DNA of 29,404 nucleotides from Prevotellaceae bacterium UBA1075 (lineage in GTDB: Bacteria; Bacteroidota; Bacteroidia; Bacteroidales; Bacteroidaceae): positions 1 to 29,404 of the forward strand of contig DCCS01000032.1 of assembly GCA_002316015.1 (NCBI GenBank), given 5' to 3'. The notes under the pieces were generated by a model that saw nothing but the letters and a program-made list of their open reading frames with translations, searched no databases and was not told the DNA's origin. Made by a program: the position numbers and the translations under genes. Every line of letters starts with the position of its first letter. The stretch's first letter is position 1. Below, one piece after another: positions 16,856 to 22,766 of this stretch.

Positions 16856-17314
16856 ATGATAACGGACACGCTGGATAATCTGCACAAGTACACCGGTCTT
16901 AGCCCATTGCTCGCAAGAGTCGTGGACTTTGTCTCGTCGCACGTCCTGGAGAACATGCCCGAAGGAAAGCATGAGGTCGAGGGCGAGGACGTGTGGGTAA
17001 GCATACAGACGGCCAGGCCGCGCTCCCGGGAGCAGGCTCCTTTGGAGGTGCACCGTGAGATGATGGACATACAGATACCCCTCGAGGGCAAGGAAGAGCA
17101 AGGCTTCTTGCCTCTTTCTCGTGCGACAGTCCTGTCTGCCTCCTACGACGCGAGGGCCGACATCTCCTTCCTTTCCCTCTTGCCTCAGGAATATATCATG
17201 GTTTCCCACGGCCAGTTTGTCCTGTACCTTCCTGGCGAGGGGCATGCCCCAGCGATATCGGAGAACCCGTTCAAGAAGGCGGTTTTCAAGGTAAAATATC
17301 AAAATACGCTATAA
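16856..17314 (+). CDS. YhcH/YjgK/YiaL-family (DUF386) protein
   Basis: This 152-residue protein matches the DUF386 cupin-like family, which includes YhcH, YiaL and the EbgC subunit of evolved beta-galactosidase. Family marks are the start MITDTLDNLHKYTGL, GKHEVEG (residues 42-48), LEVHREMMDIQIPLEG with its metal-type His, and near the end FVLYLPGEGHAPAI with a second conserved His. Members bind a metal and are tied to sugar or sialic-acid handling, possibly as anomerases or isomerases, but their reaction is not well settled. It ends only 2 nt before the branching enzyme start (TAA, then ATATG), which suggests coupled translation and a link to glucan metabolism. The distance to the MORN gene is 28 nt. 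Confidence 0.85.
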   Translation: MITDTLDNLHKYTGLSPLLARVVDFVSSHVLENMPEGKHEVEGEDVWVSIQTARPRSREQAPLEVHREMMDIQIPLEGKEEQGFLPLSRATVLSASYDARADISFLSLLPQEYIMVSHGQFVLYLPGEGHAPAISENPFKKAVFKVKYQNTL

Positions 17315-17316
17315 AT

Positions 17317-19416
17317 ATGCCTAGCACAAAGGCCACAGCCTCCAGTAGGAAATCGGCGGGCACCTCAAAGAAGGCTCCCGGAAAGAAGAAAGCACCGGTC
17401 AAGCCGGCTGTTCTGAAACTGCTAAGGAATGATGCCGGTTTGGCAGAATACGCAGATGCCATCAATGGCCGGTACCAGAACATGCTTGCGCGCAAGCAGC
17501 ATTTCACCGGCCCGGACGGCAGTCTCTCCGACTTTGCGGACGGCTATCTCTATTTCGGTTTGCACCGTGTGGCAGACGGCTGGGTGCTGCGTGAGTGGGC
17601 CCCCAACGCCACACGCATCTATGTGGTAGGTGACTTCAACGGGTGGAAGGAGATGGCCAAGCATGCCATGAGGCGTGTGACAAAGGCGGGAAACTGGGAA
17701 ATAAAGATCAAGGACAAGTCCTTCGGGCATGGCAGCCTGTTCAAGTTGAGTGTCCATTGGGACGGCGGACACGGCGAGCGCATTCCCGCCTGGGCAAACC
17801 GCGTGGTGCAGGATCCCGACACCAAGATATTCTGCGCGCAGGCATGGGCTCCCGAGAATCCCTACAAGTGGCAGGTGGCCAAGTTCAAGCCAGCCACCGA
17901 CCCCTTGCTCATCTATGAGTGCCACATCGGCATGGCGCAGGACGCGGAGAAGGTGGGCACCTACGTCGAGTTCCGCGACAATGTCCTGCCCCGCGTGGAG
18001 CGCCTGGGCTACAACTGCATCCAGATAATGGCTGTGCAGGAGCATCCTTATTATGGAAGTTTCGGCTATCACGTGAGCAGTTTCTTCGCGCCGAGCAGCC
18101 GTTTCGGCACGCCCGAGGAACTGAAGTCTCTTGTGGACAAGGCCCACTCGATGGGCATCTCCGTGGTGATGGACATTGTGCACAGCCATGCCGTGAAGAA
18201 TGAAAACGAAGGGCTGGGCAATTTCGCGGGCGACCCCTACCAGTATTTTGCCCCCGGGGGGAGGCGTGAGCATCCGGCGTGGGACAGCCTTTGCTTCGAT
18301 TACGGCAAGGACGAGGTCGTGCACTTCCTGCTCTCCAACTGCAAGTACTGGCTCGAGGAGTTTCATTTCGACGGTTTCCGTTTCGACGGCGTCACATCCA
18401 TGCTGTACTATAGTCACGGATTGGGCGAGTGCTTCACCAGTTATGCCGACTACTATAATGGCCACGAGGACGATGATGCGATAGTTTACCTCACCCTTGC
18501 CAACGACCTTATTCACCAGGTGAACAAGAATGCCATCACCATCGCCGAGGATGTGAGTGGCATGCCCGGTCTCGCCGTGCCCATACGTGATGGAGGCTAC
18601 GGCTTTGACTACAGGCTGGCCATGAATATTCCCGACTATTGGATAAAGACCATCAAGGAGAAGCGCGACGAGGACTGGAAGCCCACGTCGATGATTTGGG
18701 AACTTACCAACAGGCGCAAGGACGAGAAGACCATTTCCTATGTCGAGAGCCATGACCAGGCGCTTGTGGGTGACAAGACCGTCATTTTCCGGCTGGTGGA
18801 TGCCGACATGTACTGGCATTTCAAGAAGGGAGACCAGAACTATGTGGTGGAACGTGGGATAGCCCTCCACAAGATGATACGCCTTGTGACAGCGGGGACA
18901 GCCAATGGCGGCTACCTCAATTTCATGGGAAACGAGTTCGGACATCCCGAATGGATCGACTTCCCGCGCGAGGGCAACGGCTGGAGCCACAAGTATGCGC
19001 GCCGTCAATGGCATCTTGTTGACGACAAGGAACTGTGCTATCACTACCTGTCCGACTTTGACGCGGGCATGATACACATGCTGCGCAAGTTGGGGTCAAT
19101 GGCCAAGTTGCCTGTCGTGGAAATCAACGCCAACGACTCCGACCAGGTTCTCGCCTTCCGGCGGGGCGACCTCTTCTTCTTCTTCAATTTCAGCCCCACC
19201 CGTTCCTACACGGGCTACGGATTCCTGGTGGAGCAGGGAGCATACGAGTATGTGCTCAACACCGACAGCGTGGAGTACGGGGGCAATGGGTTCAATGACG
19301 ACTCGGTGGTGCACTACACCAACTTTGACCCGCTCTATGCCCCCGATGGGAAAGGGTGGCTCAACCTGTATCTTCCCGCCCGCACGGCCTGTGTGCTGCA
19401 CAAGGTGGAGGAGTAG
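17317..19416 (+). CDS. glgB: 1,4-alpha-glucan branching enzyme, eukaryotic-type GH13
   Basis: This 699-residue protein starts with about 30 residues rich in Lys, Ser and Ala that look disordered. A CBM48-like domain follows (LREWAPNATRIYVVGDFNGW), then the GH13 barrel. Catalytic positions are visible: the nucleophile Asp357 in DGFRFDGV, Glu411 in TIAEDVSG, and His479-Asp480 in VESHDQ. Sequences such as GFRFDGVTSMLY, VYLTLANDL and NFMGNEFGHPEWIDFP resemble the eukaryotic GBE1/plant branching enzyme subgroup more than E. coli GlgB. The enzyme makes alpha-1,6 branches in glycogen. It complements the GT3 synthase and phosphorylase about 5 kb upstream, completing a eukaryote-like glycogen set. The long basic N-terminus is an oddity of this copy. 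Confidence 0.94.
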   Translation: MPSTKATASSRKSAGTSKKAPGKKKAPVKPAVLKLLRNDAGLAEYADAINGRYQNMLARKQHFTGPDGSLSDFADGYLYFGLHRVADGWVLREWAPNATRIYVVGDFNGWKEMAKHAMRRVTKAGNWEIKIKDKSFGHGSLFKLSVHWDGGHGERIPAWANRVVQDPDTKIFCAQAWAPENPYKWQVAKFKPATDPLLIYECHIGMAQDAEKVGTYVEFRDNVLPRVERLGYNCIQIMAVQEHPYYGSFGYHVSSFFAPSSRFGTPEELKSLVDKAHSMGISVVMDIVHSHAVKNENEGLGNFAGDPYQYFAPGGRREHPAWDSLCFDYGKDEVVHFLLSNCKYWLEEFHFDGFRFDGVTSMLYYSHGLGECFTSYADYYNGHEDDDAIVYLTLANDLIHQVNKNAITIAEDVSGMPGLAVPIRDGGYGFDYRLAMNIPDYWIKTIKEKRDEDWKPTSMIWELTNRRKDEKTISYVESHDQALVGDKTVIFRLVDADMYWHFKKGDQNYVVERGIALHKMIRLVTAGTANGGYLNFMGNEFGHPEWIDFPREGNGWSHKYARRQWHLVDDKELCYHYLSDFDAGMIHMLRKLGSMAKLPVVEINANDSDQVLAFRRGDLFFFFNFSPTRSYTGYGFLVEQGAYEYVLNTDSVEYGGNGFNDDSVVHYTNFDPLYAPDGKGWLNLYLPARTACVLHKVEE

Positions 19417-19470
19417 ATTGTCACGCGTGTCCACACCATGGCGCGTCCTCGCGCTCCAGGCAGAGAAAAT

Positions 19471-20706
19471 ATGACACAGTACAGCAGTCCGCAGACCCGT
19501 CTGGCGTCGCGTCTGGTAACATGTGTGTGCGGTGTGCTCTTTGCATGCTTCTCCTTCTGTTACCTGTACTTTTACCAGTCGGGCTACCTTGCCCAGTTCC
19601 AGTATCACTTCTCCCATGGCGAGACCACTTACCAGCCTCTTGTCGGGGCGGTGCTCATCACCCTTTTTTTGTTGCTTGTCGGCTTCTTGTGCCAGAGAGC
19701 CCTGCGCTGGCCTTTGCGCCAGAGGGCCGTCGCGTGGTTCCCGCCGGCTTTTCTGCTGGCGGCTGTCACATCGGCGCGCCTGCCCGAGCTTCCTGGCTAT
19801 GGTACGGGCACTCCCGCGCTTCCGCTCCTGCTTGTTCTGCTCGCCTTTTGCCTGGTCTTGCTTCTTTGCCTTCTGCATCCCGATGCCACGGGGGAGCGCG
19901 CGCCGCTCTCGGCATACTTGTCCTCAAATCTTTTCATTCTCTGCATGCTGTTTCTCATGACGGGTTTGCTGGGCTACAGTTCGGTTCCGGGGCACCGGGA
20001 GTTGCGTGTAGGCCAGTTGCTGCATGAGGGCAAGTATGCCCAGGCGGTTGACTGCTATACGGACACGGCAGGCTTGACCCCCAGGTTCTTTGCCTTGCGT
20101 GCGGCGGCCCTGGCCCACGAGGGAAAGTTGGGCGAATGCTTGTTTGCTTATCCCGTGCCCGCAGGTGTGCACACGCTCATGCCCGCACAGTCCGACTCGC
20201 TTTTTGTCTATGACGCTCTTCCCGCCCTTTACTCGGGCATGCGGGCTGTTCCCCGGCGCACCGGCCATTTCCGTGAGCGGGACTTCCTGCGCAAGGCCCT
20301 CCTTGCCGACAGCCTTCCACGCCCCCTTGCGCTGGAGTATCTGCTGTGTTCCCACCTCTTGCACGGCGACCTGCGCGCCTTTGCCCAGTTGCTTCCCCTT
20401 CGTCACGACACCCTTCCTGCCACCCTGCCCAGGCATTACCGGGAGGCTCTGGTGCTCTGCCGGCATTTCGTGACGGGTGCGGGACAGGCCGGGGCCCGCC
20501 ACAGCCATCAGGCAGGGGCGGCATGGCTCCATGGCTCCCCAGAGGCGGCACAAGCCTTTTCCTGGCCACAGGACAAGGAGATGGAGACACGTTACAGGCG
20601 TTACCGGCAGTTGAGGATGGAGGCCAGTCATGGAGACCTGGAGGCGGCCGACAGCCTTTCCGCCTATGACGGCACATATTGGCAATATTATGCGTCACAC
20701 TACTGA
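19471..20706 (+). CDS. Integral membrane protein with soluble C-terminal domain, function unknown
   Basis: I prefer the ATG at 19471 (MTQYSSPQTRLASR) over one 33 nt upstream, because the extra residues look non-coding; this gives 411 residues. Five hydrophobic segments are visible at about 11-36, 57-75, 86-103, 112-134 and 153-173. The remaining roughly 235 residues are soluble, helix-rich and Leu/Ala/His-rich. A TPR-like stretch (LLHEGKYAQAVDCYTDTAG) starts that region. It is reminiscent of DUF6057-type Bacteroidales membrane proteins, but I am not certain of the family. Whether the C-terminal part faces the periplasm or cytoplasm is unclear. It follows the branching enzyme by 54 nt in the same direction and may be co-transcribed. 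I assign no function. Confidence 0.7.
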   Translation: MTQYSSPQTRLASRLVTCVCGVLFACFSFCYLYFYQSGYLAQFQYHFSHGETTYQPLVGAVLITLFLLLVGFLCQRALRWPLRQRAVAWFPPAFLLAAVTSARLPELPGYGTGTPALPLLLVLLAFCLVLLLCLLHPDATGERAPLSAYLSSNLFILCMLFLMTGLLGYSSVPGHRELRVGQLLHEGKYAQAVDCYTDTAGLTPRFFALRAAALAHEGKLGECLFAYPVPAGVHTLMPAQSDSLFVYDALPALYSGMRAVPRRTGHFRERDFLRKALLADSLPRPLALEYLLCSHLLHGDLRAFAQLLPLRHDTLPATLPRHYREALVLCRHFVTGAGQAGARHSHQAGAAWLHGSPEAAQAFSWPQDKEMETRYRRYRQLRMEASHGDLEAADSLSAYDGTYWQYYASHY

Positions 20707-20763
20707 TAGCACTCATTATAAGATGGTTTCATGCCGGGCAGAGGTGAATAATCCGCACAAACG

Positions 20764-20795
20764 CTTGCTCATGTGCAAGAATCGGACTAAATTTG
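20764..20795 (+). promoter_or_regulatory. Promoter of the small winged-helix gene
   Basis: CTTG (20764-20767), 20 nt, then TAAATTTG (20788-20795) fits the Bacteroidetes consensus. It gives a leader of about 43 nt before the ATG at 20844. Confidence 0.6.
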
Positions 20796-20843
20796 CGCTT
20801 GATAACTAATTCGTTTGTTACTGAACCAATTGGAGGAATCAAG

Positions 20844-21044
20844 ATGAAAGAGAAAGTTGGAACTTTGGCAGGGGCTGTCTGGACGGCCTTGAGCGAGAAT
20901 GGAACCATGAATTCTAAGGATTTGAAGAAGGCTGCCAAGATTAAGACAGACAAGGAACTTTTCCTGGCTTTGGGTTGGCTGCTGCGTGAGGACAAGATTA
21001 CCGTGACCGAGGATGACAAGGTAATGAGCATTTCCTTGAACTGA
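20844..21044 (+). CDS. Small winged helix-turn-helix protein (DUF2582-like)
   Basis: This 66-residue protein begins MKEKVGTLAGAVWTALSENG and matches the small wHTH family found in Bacteroidetes and methanogens (PF10771, formerly DUF2582). The whole protein is one wHTH unit: helices around LAGAVWTAL, MNSKDLKKAAKI and DKELFLALGWLLRED, then a beta wing ending DKVMSISLN. The ATG at 20844 is preceded by a good Shine-Dalgarno sequence (GGAGG at 20832-20836), unlike most genes here, and by its own promoter. The frame is open to a TTG at 20793, but that lies in the promoter. Expected role: DNA binding or a protein-contact module; the targets are unknown. A hairpin terminator follows, so it is a single-gene unit. 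Confidence 0.88.
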   Translation: MKEKVGTLAGAVWTALSENGTMNSKDLKKAAKIKTDKELFLALGWLLREDKITVTEDDKVMSISLN

Positions 21045-21098
21045 GCACAAGTCCCCAAAACTCATCTTGCCCCAGGGTATGATGAGTCGCGTGACCAC

Positions 21099-21153
21099 AA
21101 GAGGCAGGCTGCTGTTCCCGCGTGAGGGACTGTAGCCCGCCTCTTTTATTTGT
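21099..21153 (+). terminator. Intrinsic terminator after the winged-helix gene
   Basis: AAGAGGCAGGCTGC pairs with GTAGCCCGCCTCTT as a long stem with one A-C mismatch and one G-U pair, followed by TTATTTGT. It begins 55 nt after the wHTH stop. Confidence 0.7.
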
Positions 21154-21162
21154 ACTCTTTCA

Positions 21163-21292
21163 AACGCAGTGCGCCGCATGTGCCAACGCAGTGCGCCGCA
21201 TGTGCCAACGCAGTGCGCTGCATGTGCCAATGCAGTGCGCCGCATGTGCCAACGCAGTGCGCCGCGATTGCCAATGCAGTGCGGTGCGCGGT
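21163..21292. repeat. 22-bp tandem repeat, about six units (locus B)
   Basis: Units start at 21163, 21185, 21207, 21229, 21251 and 21273, the last partial and diverged. The unit is AACGCAGTGCGCCGCATGTG plus CC. There are no spacers. The array lies between the terminator of the winged-helix gene and degraded sequence on the minus strand. It shares GCATGTGCC and CGCAG at the same positions, 16 of 22 overall, with the array at 7714-7823, so the two arrays belong to one repeat family. Confidence 0.9.
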
Positions 21293-21295
21293 CAA

Positions 21296-21466
21296 CTACA
21301 TGCGGGCACACAGCCTGGGTATCTCGGCCGTCACCTCCCGGAGCCTGCTCTTCGCCTCGCCGGGAGACGCTATGGGGGGAAGCACCCACTTGTCCACCTC
21401 CCATATGAAACCAATTCCGGCTGGCGGCTGTGTGCCTGCGGTTGGCTTTTGTGGGTCGCCGTCGGT
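21296..21466 (-). pseudogene. Possible coding remnant, C-terminal end of an unknown protein
   Basis: Between an in-frame TGA (21467-21469) and a TAG (21296-21298) the minus strand reads 56 codons with protein-like composition, including GIGFIWEVDKWVLPP and GEAKSRLREVTAEIP. There is no start codon or promoter. I do not recognise a family. It may be the end of a gene that has lost its front, perhaps the same locus as the DUF262-like fragment upstream, or it may be chance. Confidence 0.2.
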
Positions 21467-21575
21467 TCATGTCGCGATGCAGCAACTTTCCACCGGCATG
21501 TTCGTGTGCCTCTTCAGGTGATTGTGTCTCGCGGGGTGTCCTGGTGAGTCGCGTCACCGGGGCCATGACTCCTCC

Positions 21576-21761
21576 CTATCTCATTTGCCCCCATGCACAA
21601 CCCCGTTGGTAGCAGGGGATGATGTAGCTGCCCGTGCCCTCCAGCAGTCCCAGGTAGTCTGCCAGGGTGATGGTGGTGCGCAGTCCCTTCTGTTCCAGTC
21701 GCCCAGCCAGGGGTGGGGCAGGGTGGCGGAAGCCCTGCCGCGCGGGTGCGTCGCTTGTCAT
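21576..21761 (-). pseudogene. Truncated DUF262-like (GmrSD/ParB-like N-terminus) remnant
   Basis: An ATG at 21761-21759, 5 nt after the exonuclease stop, opens 61 codons on the minus strand. The second half reads TITLADYLGLLEGTGSYIIPCYQRGCAWG, which resembles the start of DUF262 proteins (a short helix, then IPxYQRxYxW) found in GmrSD-type modification-dependent restriction and related defence systems. Full DUF262 proteins are several hundred residues; here a TAG comes right after the motif and the remaining space before the repeat array is too small. The first 25 residues are Pro/Arg-rich and look unselected. I take it as a decayed leftover. The call depends on one short motif. Confidence 0.45.
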
Positions 21762-21766
21762 GGCAG

Positions 21767-22255
21767 TCACAGGATTTGCAGGGCTATGGCGGCACATGCC
21801 TCGGCATCGGCCAGCGCGTGGTGGTGCCGGGTGAGGTCGTAGCCACAGCGCGCGGCAATGACATCCAGCGTGTGCTGTCCCCCGTGCCACACCCGGCGTG
21901 CCTGCTGCAGCGTGCACAGGAATGTGTAGTCGGGATAGTCCATCTGATACATGCGGAAGGCGGCCTTGAGACAACTCTCGTCAAAAGCCTTGTTGTGTGC
22001 CACCAGGGGCAGTCCCGTGATGAGCGGCTCTATCTGTCTCCACACATCGGGAAACACAGGCGCGTGCCTGGTGTCCTCCTCCGTGAGCCCGTGCACCAGC
22101 GTGCAGCGGTAGTTGTAGTATTCTGGTTCGGGCTTGACGAGCGAGTAGAAGCGGTCGGCAATCATGCCCCCGCGCACGGTGACCACGCCCACCGAGCAAA
22201 CCGATGTGCGCTGGCAGTTGGCCGTTTCGAAGTCGATGGCTGCAAAGTTCTGCAT
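21767..22255 (-). CDS. DEDDh 3'-5' exonuclease, DnaQ/RNase T-like
   Basis: This 162-residue protein is a stand-alone exonuclease domain. The metal and catalytic residues of the DEDDh family are present: Asp8 and Glu10 in FAAIDFETAN, Asp92 in AHNKAFDESCL, and His145 with Asp150 in HHALADAEA. VHGLTEED (54-61) is also typical. It resembles the epsilon-like exonucleases of Bacteroidetes rather than the proofreading subunit attached to a polymerase; the substrate (DNA or RNA) is not determined by sequence. The ATG is preceded by a strong Shine-Dalgarno sequence (AAGGAGG) and, about 80 nt upstream, by a -7 element TAACTTTG. The truncated DUF262-like fragment follows 5 nt downstream. Confidence 0.92.
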   Translation of the reverse strand: MQNFAAIDFETANCQRTSVCSVGVVTVRGGMIADRFYSLVKPEPEYYNYRCTLVHGLTEEDTRHAPVFPDVWRQIEPLITGLPLVAHNKAFDESCLKAAFRMYQMDYPDYTFLCTLQQARRVWHGGQHTLDVIAARCGYDLTRHHHALADAEACAAIALQIL

Positions 22256-22334
22256 TCTTGTTTCCTCCTTATACCTTATATATATAATAGGGAAAGTCCT
22301 GTATGCACAGGCTCTGGGCTTTTCCCTTCCTCTG

Positions 22335-22342
22335 CAAAGTTA
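22335..22342 (-). promoter_or_regulatory. -7 promoter element for the exonuclease gene
   Basis: On the minus strand TAACTTTG fits TAnnTTTG, 79 nt before the ATG at 22255. No clear -33 element is seen. This transcript diverges from the riboswitch transcript. Confidence 0.5.
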
Positions 22343-22466
22343 GCGAGAAGTATTGGCACATGTGTATCCTGCGGGCATGTAATTTGCCGGCATGGAGGAA
22401 TTGTCCCCGGTCATCTGGCCTGGGCCTGGGCATGCGTGGGCGTGTGGAAAATTGTGCGCGCCACTC

Positions 22467-22497
22467 TTGGCCGTTTTGCGGGAATGAAGTAACTTTG
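22467..22497 (+). promoter_or_regulatory. Promoter of the cobalamin riboswitch transcript
   Basis: TTG (22467-22469), 20 nt, then TAACTTTG (22490-22497) matches the Bacteroidetes consensus. The riboswitch begins just downstream, at about 22503, so transcription would start almost at its first base pair. Confidence 0.6.
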
Positions 22498-22502
22498 CAC
22501 CG

Positions 22503-22690
22503 GCAACAGGTTCACTCCACGAGTGATTAAAAGGGAACAGGGTGAGAATCCCCGACAGTCCCGCTGCTGTGAGCCGCCCTTAACAGGCGCGAACAAGAAG
22601 CCACTGGGCAAGTCGCGCGTATGCAGAGGCATGCGTGACCTCCGGGAAGGTGTTCGCCGCCGGGCGGCAAGTCAGAAGACCTGCCGTTGC
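22503..22690 (+). promoter_or_regulatory. Cobalamin (B12) riboswitch
   Basis: The segment carries the conserved pieces of the cobalamin riboswitch in order: AAAAGGGAA, GGTGAGAATCCCCGACAGT, CCCGCTGCTGTGA, the B12-box-type AAGCCACTGGG (GCCACTG at 22600-22606), GGAAGGTG and the closing AAGTCAGAAGACCTGCC. The ends GCAAC (22503-22507) and GTTGC (22686-22690) can pair as P1. It looks complete. It precedes the large secreted-protein gene by 76 nt and should lower that gene's expression when cobamide is plentiful, as these RNAs usually do. Confidence 0.93.
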
Positions 22691-22706
22691 AAGCCACTCC
22701 GCCTGG

Positions 22707-22724
22707 CGGCATCGAGGAATGCCG
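22707..22724 (+). promoter_or_regulatory. Hairpin between riboswitch and start codon, possible expression platform
   Basis: CGGCAT (22707-22712) and ATGCCG (22719-22724) form a perfect 6-bp stem with loop CGAGGA. The loop holds a Shine-Dalgarno-like GAGGA, 9 nt before an in-frame ATG at 22728. There is no U-tract, so control would be of translation rather than termination. Inferred from sequence only. Confidence 0.4.
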
Positions 22725-22766
22725 TGGATGACGCATCTTACTTTATCCAATCACAAACCATTTGTT

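Noticed and set aside
20787..21566. A 259-codon minus-strand open frame across the repeat array
   Set aside because: It runs through the terminator and the 22-bp repeats and is antisense to the winged-helix gene; no family features are visible.
22635..22766. Coding sequence extending upstream into the riboswitch
   Set aside because: The open frame begins inside the riboswitch structure; the signal peptide begins at 22767, or at most the protein starts at 22728.
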